64,000 bases of DNA from Pseudomonas gingeri. GTDB lineage: Bacteria > Pseudomonadota > Gammaproteobacteria > Pseudomonadales > Pseudomonadaceae. The stretch spans positions 106,344 through 170,343 of the forward strand of contig NZ_JACAQA010000005.1 in NCBI RefSeq assembly GCF_013385425.1. Direction: 5' to 3'. The notes under the pieces were generated by a model. It was not told the DNA's origin. It did not search any database and saw nothing but the letters and a program-made list of their open reading frames with translations. Every line of letters begins with the position of its first letter. The stretch's first letter is position 1. Positions 35,311 to 46,065 of the stretch are shown piece after piece. A program made the position numbers and the translations under genes.

Positions 35311-36588
35311 TTGGACGATTACCAGCAGACGATACGCAGCCTCTCTGATCGCATTGTGCTGGCGCAGACGCCGATTCGCGTGCTCGACGCGGTGAAGTGG
35401 GACGAGAACATCCGCAAGGGGTTTCTCAAGGGCAAGGGCAAGGAAATGCCAGCGGTGGATCGCGACTATTATGCCTCGCGACCGCTGTCGTTCGATTCCA
35501 GCGCGGTGAAGCTGGAGTTCCAGAATATCGAGCGCGATATCACCCGGCGGCTCGGCCAGTTCAACCCGGTCGGGCAGATCATGCGCCGCATGTGCCGCGA
35601 GTACCGGCAGGTGGTGCGGATGCTCGAAGCCCGTGGCACCGCGGATTTCGGCCTGATCTCCCAGGAGTTGTACGGCGCCGCGTCGGATGCGTTCCACGCC
35701 GGTGATCCGACCCTGGCGGACCTGGGGTTGATGCTCTCCGATTACCTGAACAATATCGACGGCCGGGGTGATCTCAAGGACGAGCCCAAGACCCTGACCG
35801 CCAAGGACGCGGTCAGCATGCTGCAAAGTCGCCTGAACAAGGTGTTCGGCGAGGCGGAGGAAACCATCCGGGTGTTCGAGTCCGATGGCATCGTCGCCGA
35901 TGCGGCGGCGGGCGCCGACTACATCAAGATCCGAGCCGATGCGATGTTCAATTCGCGGGATGTGCGGGCGCTGGAGGTGCATGAAGGCCTGGTGCATGTC
36001 GGCACCACCCTGAACGGCTTGAACCAGCCGATCTGCACCTTCCTGTCCAAGGGCCCACCGTCGTCGACAGTGACCCAGGAAGGCCTGGCGATTCTGATGG
36101 AGGTGATTGCCTTCGCCTCCTATCCGACCCGCCTGCGCAAGCTGACCAACCGTACCCGGGCCATCGACATGGTGGAGCAGGGCGCGGATTTCCTCCAGGT
36201 GTTCGAGTTCTTCCGCGAGCAGGGTTTCGAAATGGCGGAAAGCTATGGCAATGCCAGTCGGATCTTCCGTGGCTCGACACCGACGGGGCTGCCATTTACC
36301 AAAGACTTGTCCTACCTCAAAGGCTTTATCATGGTTTACAACTATATTCAGTTGGCCGTGCGTAAGGGCAAGCTCGAGCAGGTGCCGCTGCTGTTTTGCG
36401 GCAAGACCACGTTGGAGGATATGCGCACGTTGCGCCAACTGGTGGATGAGGGGTTGGTGGTGCCGCCCAAGTACCTGCCGGAACAGTTCCGCGACATGAA
36501 TGCGCTGTCGGCCTGGATGTGTTTCAGCAACTTCCTGAACCACTTGAGCCTGGATCGGATCGAGGCGGATTACTCTAATATCCTCTGA
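35311..36588 (+). CDS. QEGLA-motif protein (DUF1704, flavohemoglobin-expression family)
   Basis: A 425-residue soluble protein of the family annotated as flavohemoglobin expression-modulating QEGLA motif protein. The naming motif is in VTQEGLAILMEV; the HExxH-like surroundings (EVHEGLVHVGTTLNG) suggest a metal site as in related DUF1704 peptidase-like proteins (His-Glu in VHEGLVH, Glu in QEGLA). TTG at 35311 is chosen because AGGAG lies 6 bases upstream; an ATG at 35275 has none. It follows the TetR gene closely and may be co-transcribed. The biochemical activity is not established as far as I know. Confidence 0.85.
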   Translation: MDDYQQTIRSLSDRIVLAQTPIRVLDAVKWDENIRKGFLKGKGKEMPAVDRDYYASRPLSFDSSAVKLEFQNIERDITRRLGQFNPVGQIMRRMCREYRQVVRMLEARGTADFGLISQELYGAASDAFHAGDPTLADLGLMLSDYLNNIDGRGDLKDEPKTLTAKDAVSMLQSRLNKVFGEAEETIRVFESDGIVADAAAGADYIKIRADAMFNSRDVRALEVHEGLVHVGTTLNGLNQPICTFLSKGPPSSTVTQEGLAILMEVIAFASYPTRLRKLTNRTRAIDMVEQGADFLQVFEFFREQGFEMAESYGNASRIFRGSTPTGLPFTKDLSYLKGFIMVYNYIQLAVRKGKLEQVPLLFCGKTTLEDMRTLRQLVDEGLVVPPKYLPEQFRDMNALSAWMCFSNFLNHLSLDRIEADYSNIL

Positions 36589-36598
36589 CCGCCGACCC

Positions 36599-36701
36599 TG
36601 TAGGAGCGAGCTTGCTCGCGATGGTCGTCAACGATAACGCGGGGCATCTGGTGCCCCGAGGTGCCTGTGCCTCCATCGCGAGCAAGCTCGCTCCTACAGG
36701 T
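36599..36701. repeat. REP doublet, about 100 bp
   Basis: TGTAGGAGCGAGCTTGCTCG (36599-36618) and CGAGCAAGCTCGCTCCTACA (36680-36699) face each other around about 60 bases. The inner sequence GATGGTCGTCAACGATAA is also present, inverted, in the copy at 60673-60772. Confidence 0.85.
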
Positions 36702-36745
36702 GAGGGTTGGCGACATTTCTCCTTATCTAGCGAGGCTTCAAACGG

Positions 36746-37660
36746 ATGAGAATCCTCGGCATGCTCTGCCTGCTGCTGACCCTGGGCGGTTGTAGCTCCC
36801 TGCTGTTCTACCCCGATCGCGGCCTGCCGTTCACTCCCGCTAAAGCGCACCTCGAATACCGCGATGTCACCCTGACCACCGCCGACGGCGTGCGCTTGCG
36901 CGCCTGGTGGCTGCCGGTCAAGGCCGGCGTGGCGGTCAAGGGCACGGTGCTGCATTTGCATGGCAACGGCGGCAATCTGTCCGGGCATCTGGGCGGCAGC
37001 TGGTGGTTGCCGGAGCAGGGTTACCAGGTATTGATGCTCGATTATCGCGGCTATGGCGTGTCCGAAGGCGAACCCAGCCTGCCGGCGGTCTACCAGGATA
37101 TCGATGCGGCGTTCGACTGGCTGCAAAAGGCCCCGCAAGTCCAGGGCAAACCCCTGGTGGTCCTGGGGCAGAGCCTGGGCGGGTCGCTGGTGGTGCATTA
37201 CCTGGTGGAGCGCCATCCCGAATACCAGTCGCGGCTCAAGGCCCTGGTACTTGATGGCGCGCCGGCCAGCTACCGTTCGGTGGGGCGTGATGCCCTTGCG
37301 TCGTCCTGGCTGACCTGGCCCCTGCAAATCCCCTTGTCCTGGCTGGTGCCCGATGGCGACAGCGCGATCAAGGCCATGCCGCGCCTGACCGGGGTGCCGA
37401 AACTGATTTTCCACAGCCTCGACGACCCGGTCGTGCCGCTGGTCAATGGCATCCAGCTGTATCAGGCGGCGCCACCGCCGCGGGTGCTGCAATTGACCCG
37501 TGGCGGCCATGTGCAGACCTTCGGCGACCCGACCTGGCGCCTGGTGATGCTGCGTTACCTCGACGACCCGCAGCACTTCAACGGCCTGCGCCGCCTGGGC
37601 GAGATCCCGAATTATCCGCCTGTCCCGAATTCGAATGTTGAACCAGAGAGTCCGCAATGA
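36746..37660 (+). CDS. Alpha/beta-hydrolase lipoprotein
   Basis: A 304-residue hydrolase with a lipoprotein signal, MRILGMLCLLLTLGGCSSL (lipobox LGGC, Cys16). The hydrolase fold shows the oxyanion HLHGNGGNLSGH, the nucleophile elbow VVLGQSLGGSLVV, an acid in FHSLDDPVVPL and catalytic His in RGGHVQTF. It resembles bacterial BEM46/ABHD13-type serine hydrolases. It overlaps the next gene by 4 bases. The substrate is unknown; envelope location is expected from the lipobox. Confidence 0.88.
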   Translation: MRILGMLCLLLTLGGCSSLLFYPDRGLPFTPAKAHLEYRDVTLTTADGVRLRAWWLPVKAGVAVKGTVLHLHGNGGNLSGHLGGSWWLPEQGYQVLMLDYRGYGVSEGEPSLPAVYQDIDAAFDWLQKAPQVQGKPLVVLGQSLGGSLVVHYLVERHPEYQSRLKALVLDGAPASYRSVGRDALASSWLTWPLQIPLSWLVPDGDSAIKAMPRLTGVPKLIFHSLDDPVVPLVNGIQLYQAAPPPRVLQLTRGGHVQTFGDPTWRLVMLRYLDDPQHFNGLRRLGEIPNYPPVPNSNVEPESPQ

Positions 37661-37983
37661 CTGAAGAACGTAACGCCATTCCCCTGATCCTCACCGGTAT
37701 CTGCAGCATCATCGGTACGGTCGCGTGCCTGTGGTACTACGGTTACCTGCATTTCGCCAAACCGGAGGATGCGCTGCTGCTGAACGAGTTCACCATGCTC
37801 AAGACGGTGCCCGGGGAGGATTACAAGATCTCGCTGGAACCGGCGGCACAAACCGCGCAGTGCATTGACGGGGTGCTGGTGCTGTTCGACACCGAACAGA
37901 AGGGCTTGACCGGCGTGCTGGTGAACAGCCAGAAGCAGGCGGTACGCTGCATGGGGCAGGAAACACCGAAGTTGGAGCAGTAA
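37657..37983 (+). CDS. Conserved hypothetical protein with one membrane helix
   Basis: A 108-residue protein with an N-terminal hydrophobic helix at about residues 8-30 (IPLILTGICSIIGTVACLWYY) and a soluble domain with two cysteines (QCIDGVL and VRCMGQ) that could form a disulfide if periplasmic. Overlap ATGA with the hydrolase gene indicates co-translation. Function unknown; its neighbours place it in the envelope. Confidence 0.75.
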   Translation: MTEERNAIPLILTGICSIIGTVACLWYYGYLHFAKPEDALLLNEFTMLKTVPGEDYKISLEPAAQTAQCIDGVLVLFDTEQKGLTGVLVNSQKQAVRCMGQETPKLEQ

Positions 37984-38006
37984 CCTTTCCCCACGGGCCA
38001 GACGTG

Positions 38007-38042
38007 AAAAAACCGCCTGATTCAATCAGGCGGTTTTTTTTT
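38007..38042. terminator. Bidirectional terminator between convergent genes
   Basis: AAAAAACCGCCTGA (38007-38020) pairs with TCAGGCGGTTTTTT (38026-38039). A on the left and T on the right make it work in both directions, ending the hydrolase operon and lptF. Confidence 0.9.
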
Positions 38043-38048
38043 AACCTG

Positions 38049-38840
38049 TCAGTTGGCGCTGCTGATGGACGAACGCGGGGCCACGGGTTGGTTGTCGTTG
38101 GAAATGGTCACTTCCACGCGACGGTTCATGGCGCGGCCGGAAACGCTGCCGTTATCCGCTACCGGGTATTCCTGGCCATAACCCTGGGTCACGATACGCG
38201 ACGGGTCGACGCCCATCTTGATCAGTGCCACTTGCACCGAGGTGGCGCGGCGCTCGGACAGGCTCTGGTTGTAACCCGAACCGCCGGTGCTGTCGGTGTA
38301 GCCTTCGATGATCACTTTGCGATCAGGGTTTTCCTGGAGGAACTGCGCCAGTTTGTTGATGTTGACCAGGCCGGAGGATTTCAGGTCGGCCTTGTTGGTG
38401 GCGAACAGCACGTCACCGAAGGTCACCAGGGTGCCCCGCTCGGTCTGCTTGGCGTTGAGGCTTTCCTGCAACTGTTTGATCTGCTGGTCACGGGCGTCCA
38501 GGCGAGCCTGGGCCCGCTGGGCGGCCGCGTTTTTCAGGTTGGCTTCGGCGGTGCGCAGGGCGATGGTCTGCTTCGCCACTTCAACCCGCTGGTTGGTCAG
38601 GTAAGCCAGCTGGTCGACGGTTTCGACCTTTTCATGGTCCTGGTAGGCCTTGTTGGTCTTGTCCAGGTAGTCGCTGGCGTCCTTGGTTTCCAGGGCGGCG
38701 ACCTTGCTTGCTTGCGGGTTTGCTTGCAGGCCGGAGAAGTTGGTACGGGCCTGCTCCAGGTTGGCATTGGGCTGCGACGAGCAGGCGGCCAGGCCGACAC
38801 TGAGGGCCAGGAGGGCGGGGATCATCAATTGTTTACGCAT
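38049..38840 (-). CDS. lptF: OmpA-family outer-membrane lipoprotein LptF
   Basis: A 263-residue lipoprotein: signal MRKQLMIPALLALSVGLAAC (Cys20), a DUF4398-like helical region (about 25-125, with YLDKTNKAYQDHEKVETVDQ), and an OmpA peptidoglycan-binding domain (about 135-250) with VLFATNKADLKSSG, IEGYTDSTGGSGYNQSLSERRATSV and GYGQEYPVADN...NRRVEV. It tethers the outer membrane to peptidoglycan. P. aeruginosa LptF (lipotoxin F) has this build and helps survival under stress. It is followed downstream only by the terminator and lies in tandem with a second DUF4398 lipoprotein gene. Confidence 0.88.
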   Translation of the reverse strand: MRKQLMIPALLALSVGLAACSSQPNANLEQARTNFSGLQANPQASKVAALETKDASDYLDKTNKAYQDHEKVETVDQLAYLTNQRVEVAKQTIALRTAEANLKNAAAQRAQARLDARDQQIKQLQESLNAKQTERGTLVTFGDVLFATNKADLKSSGLVNINKLAQFLQENPDRKVIIEGYTDSTGGSGYNQSLSERRATSVQVALIKMGVDPSRIVTQGYGQEYPVADNGSVSGRAMNRRVEVTISNDNQPVAPRSSISSAN

Positions 38841-38902
38841 AATGGTTCATCCTTTTTAGGGTTCAAGCTTCAGGGAAAGCAGGCGTCAAGCGGGGCCGAT
38901 GC

Positions 38903-39325
38903 TTACTGCACCGGTTGCACGGAGCGCTGGCTTTCCTGGCGCAGTTCCTGAACACCTTTCTGTGAGTCCTTCACGGCCAGCTCGGCCTTGGCGGCCTGGG
39001 CCTTGCGTTCGGCGACGCGGGCATCCCATTCAGCCTGTTCGGACAGGCGACGGGCTTCGTCATACTTTTTATCGTGCATGGCCATTTCAGCTTGTTTGAG
39101 CTTGTCCTGGGCCGACTTCATTTCCACCGCTGCGTATTCGGTGCCGCCGGCACTGACGGCGCTATTGACCGCCGATTGGGTCACGGCGTACTGCTCGGTC
39201 GGCGGGTTACCGGCGCAACCGGCCAGAAGCAGGCTGCTGCCGAGTACCAGCGCGGCCAGTTTCAGTCCGCGCAGGGGGGTAAACGACGATTGGACAGTGT
39301 GGGTCTTCATGATCTTCAACTCCAT
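38903..39325 (-). CDS. DUF4398 lipoprotein, partner of LptF
   Basis: A 140-residue lipoprotein with lipobox LLAGC (about residue 32) after a hydrophobic stretch (LKLAALVLGSSLLLAG). The mature part is a long alpha-helical DUF4398 domain with AAVEMKSAQDKLKQAEMAMHDKKYDEA and AEWDARVAERKAQAAKAEL, a predicted coiled coil. ATG at 39325 has AGGAG 7 bases upstream; ATG at 39310 is an alternative. It lies 62 bases before lptF on the same strand and shares the DUF4398 type of helix, so the two probably work together in the outer membrane. Confidence 0.82.
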   Translation of the reverse strand: MELKIMKTHTVQSSFTPLRGLKLAALVLGSSLLLAGCAGNPPTEQYAVTQSAVNSAVSAGGTEYAAVEMKSAQDKLKQAEMAMHDKKYDEARRLSEQAEWDARVAERKAQAAKAELAVKDSQKGVQELRQESQRSVQPVQ

Positions 39326-39605
39326 TGGATAGCTCCTGAATGACGTCATCGTCCATCACGGTTCCGGGAGCTTGTCGCGCCGTGTCCGGTAGGGGTTCCG
39401 GGAGCGTTTTAACTGCAACTGCTCCGGTGATGGCTACTGGGTGTGACCCAAGGCTTTTTTGAATAGTTCAGGAAAAGATGGCCCATTGCTCGAAAAAAAT
39501 CTGACCGAGTAGTCAGTACGAAAAGTCTGAACTTTCGCGGTGTTTGGGGGTGTCGGATGGAGGGAGTGGAGGGGGACGAACGATTTTTGCACACACCGCT
39601 GAACC

Positions 39606-39681
39606 TGTAGGAGCAGGGCTTGCTCGCGAAGAGGCCCTTGAGGCCGCTAAAAGCTTCGCGGGCAAGCCCTGCTCCTACAGG
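39606..39681. repeat. REP doublet upstream of the DUF4398 lipoprotein gene
   Basis: TGTAGGAGCAGGGCTTGCTC (39606-39625) faces GGGCAAGCCCTGCTCCTACA (39660-39679). The gap 39326-39747 (about 420 bases) otherwise contains only the promoter region of the lipoprotein genes; I see no other gene. Confidence 0.8.
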
Positions 39682-39747
39682 TCCGTGTTGGCCGTAGTGA
39701 CGCCTCAAGGAACAGGGTGCTATCCGCAAGGGGAATCGCGTCAGGCT

Positions 39748-40089
39748 TTAATGTTTCGGTTTGTCCTGGGACGCCAGGTCATGCAGATGTCGTCGCGACA
39801 GCGAGAGAAAACGCGGTGTCGGCCCGACGTCCTCATAAAGGGGGTCACCTTCTTCGTCGGTGGCCACCACCAGTGAGCCCTGGATATAGGGGAAACTGGC
39901 TTCCAGTTCCTCCAGCGCCGCGCCGATCAGCTCGCCGAGCAGTTCTTCCGGGCGCCGTTTGGGGTACATGTCGATCACCGCCGCCAGTCGCGCCGCAGCT
40001 TCCACATCCAGATGAATGACATAGCCGGTGTCGGTCAACCGACCCTTGGCGTTTTCTTCCCAGTGCTGGGCAAGCTCGCGGATTTTCAT
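39748..40089 (-). CDS. Conserved hypothetical protein (113 aa)
   Basis: A 113-residue acidic cytoplasmic protein. ATG at 40089 follows GAGG. It begins KIRELAQHWEENAKGRLTDTGYVIHLDVEAAARLAAVIDMYPKRRPEELLGELIGAALEEL, a pattern of a small pseudomonad family that I cannot name with confidence. No catalytic motif is evident. It lies between the lptF pair and ppc and is transcribed away from ppc. Confidence 0.78.
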   Translation of the reverse strand: MKIRELAQHWEENAKGRLTDTGYVIHLDVEAAARLAAVIDMYPKRRPEELLGELIGAALEELEASFPYIQGSLVVATDEEGDPLYEDVGPTPRFLSLSRRHLHDLASQDKPKH

Positions 40090-40293
40090 ATCGACCTCAA
40101 TTCGCACCCGTTGATAGCGGGTATTGATGAGTGACCGGCCTGTACCGGCGATAAAGCCTTCGTGAGGCTTATTATCAGACTAGTTCTATGTGACGAGGTT
40201 CAGTGGGGATTTTTGCCAGGCTTGTAAGCGTTCGCCGCGCTGGTGCACTCTTGAGCCTGTGAGCCATCTCAGCGTCCCCCGGAGAGTCTGTCG

Positions 40294-42924
40294 ATGTCCG
40301 ATATTGATGTACGTTTGCGTGAAGACGTCCACCTGTTAGGTGAACTGTTGGGCAATACCATCCGTGACCAGCACGGTGACGAATTCCTCGACAAGATCGA
40401 GCGTATCCGCAAGGGCGCCAAGGCCGACCGCAGCGGTTCGGCGAATGCCGAGCTCAGTGCCAGCCTCGACAGCCTCGGCGACGACGAGCTGCTGCCGGTG
40501 GCCCGGGCCTTCAACCAGTTTCTCAACCTGGCCAATATCGCCGAGCAATATCAGTTGATTCACCGCCGCGACGAGTCGCAGCCAGCGCCTTTCGAGTCGC
40601 GGGTGCTGCCGGAGTTGCTGGCGCGGCTGCTAGCCGAAGGCCATGGCGCCGAATCCCTGGCACGGCAACTGGGCCGCCTGGAGATCGAACTGGTGCTCAC
40701 CGCGCACCCCACCGAGGTGGCGCGGCGTACCCTGATCCAGAAATACGATGCGATTGCCGCGCAATTGGCCGAGCAGGACCACCGCGACCTCACCGCTGCC
40801 GAACGCGAGCAGATCCGCCAGCGCTTGCAGCGACTGATCGCCGAAGCCTGGCACACCGAGGAAATCCGCCGGACCCGGCCGACCCCGGTGGACGAGGCCA
40901 AATGGGGCTTCGCGGTGATCGAGCATTCCCTCTGGCAGGCCATTCCGCACTACCTGCGCAAAGCCGACCGGGCGCTGTTCGCGGCCACCGGCCTGCACCT
41001 GCCCCTGGAAGCCGCGCCGATTCGATTTGCTTCCTGGATGGGCGGCGACCGTGACGGTAACCCCAATGTGACGGCCAAGGTCACCCGTGAGGTTCTGCTG
41101 CTGGCCCGCTGGATGGCGGCGGACCTCTATCTGCGTGATGTCGACCAGTTGGCCGCCGAGTTGTCGATGCAGCAGGCCAGCGAGGCCCTGCTTGCCCGCG
41201 CCGGTGAGAGCGCCGAACCTTACCGCGCCGTGCTCAAACAATTACGTGAGCGGCTGCGGGCTACCCGCAATTGGGCCCAGGCCTCCCTCGCTACGACGCA
41301 ACCGGCACCGGACGAAGTCCTGCAGAACAACCGCGAACTGCTCGAACCGTTGCAACTCTGCTACCAGTCCTTGCACGAGTGCGGCATGGGCGTGATTGCC
41401 GACGGCCCGTTGCTCGATTGCCTGCGCCGGGCGGTGACCTTCGGCCTGTTCCTGGTGCGCCTGGACGTGCGCCAGGACTCTTCCCGTCACGCCGCCGCCA
41501 TGACCGAGATCACCGACTATCTGGGGCTGGGCCGTTACGAAGACTGGAATGAAGAAGATCGCCTGACCTTCCTGATGCGCGAGCTGGCCAATCGCCGCCC
41601 GCTATTGCCGGCCTATTTCAAACCTTCCGCGGACACCGCCGAAGTGCTGGCGACCTGCCGGGAAGTCGCTGCGGCGCCGGCCGCCTCCCTCGGATCCTAC
41701 GTCATCTCCATGGCCGGTGCCGCCTCCGATGTGCTGGCGGTGCAGTTGCTCCTCAAGGAGTCCGGCGTGCTGCGGCCGATGCGCGTGGTGCCGTTGTTCG
41801 AAACCCTGGCCGACCTGGATAACGCCGGTCCCGTGATGGAGCGGCTGTTGCTGCTGCCGGGCTATCGCGCGCGCCTGCAAGGTCCGCAGGAAGTGATGAT
41901 CGGCTACTCCGATTCGGCCAAGGACGCCGGCACCACGGCGGCGGCCTGGGCGCAGTATCGGGCCCAGGAACGGCTGGTGGAGATCTGTCGCGAGCAGCAG
42001 GTCGAACTGCTGTTGTTCCATGGTCGTGGCGGCACCGTCGGCCGTGGCGGCGGTCCGGCCCACGAGGCCATCCTGTCGCAGCCGCCGGGTTCGGTGGCGG
42101 GGCGTTTTCGCACCACCGAGCAGGGCGAAATGATTCGTTTCAAGTTCGGCCTGCCGGACATCGCCGAACAGAATCTCAACCTCTACCTGGCCGCCGTGCT
42201 CGAAGCCACCTTGCTGCCGCCGCCGCCGCCGCAACCGGCCTGGCGTAAATTGATGGATGAATTGGCCGCGGACGGTGTCAGTGCCTACCGCGCCGAGGTG
42301 CGCGACAATCCGCAGTTCGTCGAGTATTTCCGCCAATCCACCCCGGAACAGGAGCTTGGGCGCCTGCCGTTGGGCAGCCGTCCGGCCAAGCGCCGCGCCG
42401 GCGGAATCGAAAGCTTGCGGGCGATTCCGTGGATTTTCGGTTGGACCCAGACGCGCCTGATGTTGCCCGCCTGGCTCGGCTGGGAAGCGGCGCTGCGCAA
42501 GGCACTGGCACGGGGTGAAGGCGAGCTGTTGGCGCAGATGCGTGAGCAATGGCCGTTTTTCCGCACCCGTATCGACATGCTGGAAATGGTCCTGGCCAAG
42601 GCCGACAGCGATATCGCCCGCTCCTATGACGAACGTCTGGTGGATGCCGAACTACTGCCATTGGGTGTGCACTTACGCGACCTATTGTCGCAGGCGTGCG
42701 CGGTGGTACTGGGTTTGACCGGCCAGTCGCAACTGCTGGCCCATAGCCCTGAGACCCTGGAGTTCATTCGTCTGCGCAACACCTACCTGGACCCGCTGCA
42801 CCGGTTGCAGGCCGAGCTGCTGGCTCGTTCGCGGCGCAAGGAAACGGCCCAGGACAGCCCTCTGGAACAGGCTTTGCTGGTGTCTGTGGCGGGGATTGCC
42901 GCCGGGCTGCGCAATACTGGCTAA
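40294..42924 (+). CDS. ppc: Phosphoenolpyruvate carboxylase
   Basis: An 876-residue cytoplasmic enzyme that fixes bicarbonate onto PEP to give oxaloacetate, refilling the TCA cycle. Conserved sites: catalytic His in [12 protein letters not shown] (about residue 137), [41 protein letters not shown] (glycine-rich loop) and the C-terminal GLRNTG that closes the active site. The start ATG follows CCGGAG. Length matches the Pseudomonas enzyme. A terminator follows at 42959-42992. Confidence 0.97.
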   Translation: MSDIDVRLREDVHLLGELLGNTIRDQHGDEFLDKIERIRKGAKADRSGSANAELSASLDSLGDDELLPVARAFNQFLNLANIAEQYQLIHRRDESQPAPFESRVLPELLARLLAEGHGAESLARQLGRLEIELVLTAHPTEVARRTLIQKYDAIAAQLAEQDHRDLTAAEREQIRQRLQRLIAEAWHTEEIRRTRPTPVDEAKWGFAVIEHSLWQAIPHYLRKADRALFAATGLHLPLEAAPIRFASWMGGDRDGNPNVTAKVTREVLLLARWMAADLYLRDVDQLAAELSMQQASEALLARAGESAEPYRAVLKQLRERLRATRNWAQASLATTQPAPDEVLQNNRELLEPLQLCYQSLHECGMGVIADGPLLDCLRRAVTFGLFLVRLDVRQDSSRHAAAMTEITDYLGLGRYEDWNEEDRLTFLMRELANRRPLLPAYFKPSADTAEVLATCREVAAAPAASLGSYVISMAGAASDVLAVQLLLKESGVLRPMRVVPLFETLADLDNAGPVMERLLLLPGYRARLQGPQEVMIGYSDSAKDAGTTAAAWAQYRAQERLVEICREQQVELLLFHGRGGTVGRGGGPAHEAILSQPPGSVAGRFRTTEQGEMIRFKFGLPDIAEQNLNLYLAAVLEATLLPPPPPQPAWRKLMDELAADGVSAYRAEVRDNPQFVEYFRQSTPEQELGRLPLGSRPAKRRAGGIESLRAIPWIFGWTQTRLMLPAWLGWEAALRKALARGEGELLAQMREQWPFFRTRIDMLEMVLAKADSDIARSYDERLVDAELLPLGVHLRDLLSQACAVVLGLTGQSQLLAHSPETLEFIRLRNTYLDPLHRLQAELLARSRRKETAQDSPLEQALLVSVAGIAAGLRNTG

Positions 42925-42958
42925 GGTGTGTGGGAAGAGTTGCCCTATGTAATGGGAC

Positions 42959-42992
42959 AAAAGCGACCGTCCAGTCAGGGGCGGTCGTTTTT
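42959..42992 (+). terminator. Terminator after ppc
   Basis: CGACCG (42964-42969) pairs with CGGTCG (42982-42987) around a 12-base loop, flanked by A on the left and followed by five T. Confidence 0.75.
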
Positions 42993-43058
42993 GTGTGGCG
43001 GCGCTTTATTGGCGGGGGCGACCCGGCATAGCAGGTTTCACCGCTTGTGCAGGCATGA

Positions 43059-43856
<798 letters not shown>

Positions 43857-43876
43857 TCGCTGTAGCTGCTATGTGT

Positions 43877-43905
43877 ACAACAGCCCGCTTGCGGGCTGTT
43901 GTTGT
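43877..43905 (+). terminator. Terminator between adk and tsaB
   Basis: ACAACAGCCCGC (43877-43888) and GCGGGCTGTTGT (43891-43902) form a 12-bp perfect stem with a 2-base nominal loop, followed by TGTTTAT. Confidence 0.8.
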
Positions 43906-43949
43906 TTATACTGTTGCACTTTTTTCATTTCGACCTGACGGATACATCG

Positions 43950-44624
43950 ATGAGCACCTTGCTGGCCCTGGACACCGCGACTGAAGCCTGCTCCGTCGCC
44001 TTGCTGCATGACGGCAAGGTGACGAGCCACTACGAGGTGATTCCGCGCCTGCATGCGCAAAAGCTCCTGCCGATGATCCAGCAGTTGCTGGCCGACGCGG
44101 GTATCAGCCTGTCGGCGGTGGATGCGATTGCTTTTGGCCGTGGTCCCGGGGCCTTTACCGGGGTGCGGATTGCCATCGGTGTGGTTCAGGGGCTGGCGTT
44201 TGCCCTGGAGCGTCCGGTGTTGCCGGTGTCGAACCTGGCGGTGCTGGCGCAGCGGGCCTTTCGCGAGCGCGGTGTGCGCCAGGTGGCCGCGGCCATCGAT
44301 GCGCGGATGGACGAGGTGTATTGGGGCTGCTATCGCGAAGAAGCCGGGGAAATGCGTCTGGCCGGGGTCGAGGCGGTGCTGGCTCCGCAACTGGCGGCCT
44401 TGCCGGACGATGCCGCTGGCGAGTGGTTCGGCGCGGGCACGGGTTGGGGTTATGGCGAGCGGATCCAGGTCGCGTTGAGCGGCCAGGATGCCAGCCTGCT
44501 GCCCCACGCCGAGGATCTGTTGAGTCTGGCGCGTTTTGCCTGGGCGCGCGGCGAAGCCATTCCGGCCGACGAGGCCCAGCCGGTTTACCTGCGCGACAAG
44601 GTGGCGACGCCCAAGGCCCGCTGA
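43950..44624 (+). CDS. tsaB: TsaB, tRNA threonylcarbamoyladenosine biosynthesis subunit
   Basis: A 224-residue protein of the ASKHA fold that partners TsaD and TsaE in making t6A at position 37 of ANN-decoding tRNAs. The start is LLALDTATEACSVALLHDG; then LPMIQQLLADAGISLSAVDAIAFGRGPGAFTGVRIAIGVVQGLAFA, the most conserved stretch. ATG at 43950 follows the adk terminator region. An adk-tsaB order is common in pseudomonads. Confidence 0.94.
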   Translation: MSTLLALDTATEACSVALLHDGKVTSHYEVIPRLHAQKLLPMIQQLLADAGISLSAVDAIAFGRGPGAFTGVRIAIGVVQGLAFALERPVLPVSNLAVLAQRAFRERGVRQVAAAIDARMDEVYWGCYREEAGEMRLAGVEAVLAPQLAALPDDAAGEWFGAGTGWGYGERIQVALSGQDASLLPHAEDLLSLARFAWARGEAIPADEAQPVYLRDKVATPKAR

Positions 44625-44846
44625 CGCCGGGCGGCAACTGATAAAATTCAGGCTAAACTGAACGTTAAACCGATCACCCGAAAAAACGCCCAGATAGTCA
44701 AAAATGTGCCGTTCGTCATGTTTTCCCCACCCAGGCGCCAGGGTGTGAAAACCTTTTTCAGGTTCTGTGGTCCAGTTATCACTCGGGCAATAGCTAAGTG
44801 CGGTGCGTGCTGCTAAATTGCCATCATCGACACCGAGCATGCCCCA

Positions 44847-45146
44847 ATGCGTATAGACGGCGTTTCCTCACAGTCCTACCCCATCAAGCGCAAACCGCGC
44901 AAAGGCAGCGTCGTGGTCGACGACGAGGCCGATGTTTCGGAGGGCGATAGCGAGGATCTCTCCGAGGTGGCCGCCCGCGCCGAAGCGGCCGGTAGCCGCC
45001 TGGCCAACCTGCCGGCCCGTCCGCAGGACATGATCTTCCATCGCGCCATGAGCAAAAGCGTCGCCAACGCCCTGGCCAGCTACCTGACCACCGCCGGTTT
45101 CGTCGAGTGGGACATGGAAGTGTTGGGGCTCGACCTGCATATCTGA
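44847..45146 (+). CDS. Conserved hypothetical protein (99 aa)
   Basis: A 99-residue protein with a basic N-terminus (SYPIKRKPRKGS), an acidic linker (DDEADVSEGDSEDLSE) and a short folded C-terminus (MIFHRAMSKSVANALASYLTTAGFVEWDMEVLGLDLHI). No signal or membrane segment. Fourteen bases separate it from the next gene, so they are probably co-transcribed. I do not recognise a function; it appears to be a Pseudomonas-conserved family. Confidence 0.75.
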   Translation: MRIDGVSSQSYPIKRKPRKGSVVVDDEADVSEGDSEDLSEVAARAEAAGSRLANLPARPQDMIFHRAMSKSVANALASYLTTAGFVEWDMEVLGLDLHI

Positions 45147-45159
45147 TTTAATCGGGTCG

Positions 45160-46032
45160 ATGACTGATCCTGTCCTGCTGCCTTATTTCCTCGGTTGCCC
45201 CTCCTGGAGCGAAAACGCCTGGCGCGAGTACCTGTACCCGCCCACCGCGCGCACGAGCGATTTTCTCGACCTGTACGCCCAGGTGTTCAACGCCGTCGAA
45301 GGCAACACCACCTTCTACGCACGGCCCGCGTCCGCCACGGTAGAACGCTGGGCGCAGACCATGCCCGCACACTTTCGCTTCACCGCCAAGTTTCCTCGGG
45401 ATATCAGCCATGGCGGTGATCTGCGTGAGCAGGTCCAGGCGGCTGAAGACTTCCTGCAACTGCTCAAGCCGCTGGGACCGCGGGTGGCGCCGCTGTGGCT
45501 GCAATTGCCGGCCAGTTTTGCGCCGCAGCGCCTGGCCGAGCTGGTCGGGTTTATCGACGCGCTGGAGCGCCCGTTGGCGATTGAAGTCCGTCATCGTGAT
45601 TTCTTCGCCAAGGGCGACGCCGAGCGGATGCTCAACCGCCTGCTGCTGGACCGGGGTGTCGAACGGATCTGCCTCGATCCACGGGCGCTGTTCAGTTGCA
45701 CTTCCACCGATGCCTCGGTGCTGCACGCCCAGTCGAAAAAGCCCAAGGTGCCACCCCGGCCGGCAGCGTTCACGCTGTTTCCGCAGGTGCGTTTTATCGG
45801 GCACCCGGAACTGGAGGCCAATGAGCCTTTCCTGACGCCCTGGGTCGAAAAGGTCGCCGGCTGGATCGAGGAGGGGCGCACGCCCTACGTGTTTCTGCAT
45901 ACCTCCGACAACCGCCTCGCACCGGCGCTGGCGCAACGTTTCCATGCTCGGCTGATGGCGCGTCTGCCTGGCTTGCCGGCGCTGCCTGAGCTATACAGAG
46001 GGCCCGCCACGGAGCAACTCGGCTTGCTCTGA
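45160..46032 (+). CDS. DUF72 family protein (YecE-like)
   Basis: A 290-residue TIM-barrel protein. Family signatures are LGCPSWSENAWREYLYPP at the N-terminus, FNAVEGNTTFYARP, FRFTAKFPRDISH, LWLQLPASFAP, AIEVRHRDFF and YVFLHTSDNRLAP near the end. DUF72 proteins are widespread; their biochemical role is not settled. The gene lies 13 bases after a small hypothetical and 33 before a PEP mutase-family gene, on the same strand. Confidence 0.9.
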   Translation: MTDPVLLPYFLGCPSWSENAWREYLYPPTARTSDFLDLYAQVFNAVEGNTTFYARPASATVERWAQTMPAHFRFTAKFPRDISHGGDLREQVQAAEDFLQLLKPLGPRVAPLWLQLPASFAPQRLAELVGFIDALERPLAIEVRHRDFFAKGDAERMLNRLLLDRGVERICLDPRALFSCTSTDASVLHAQSKKPKVPPRPAAFTLFPQVRFIGHPELEANEPFLTPWVEKVAGWIEEGRTPYVFLHTSDNRLAPALAQRFHARLMARLPGLPALPELYRGPATEQLGLL

Positions 46033-46065
46033 GGGCATCACACTCTCTTTGCCAGGAGTCGACCC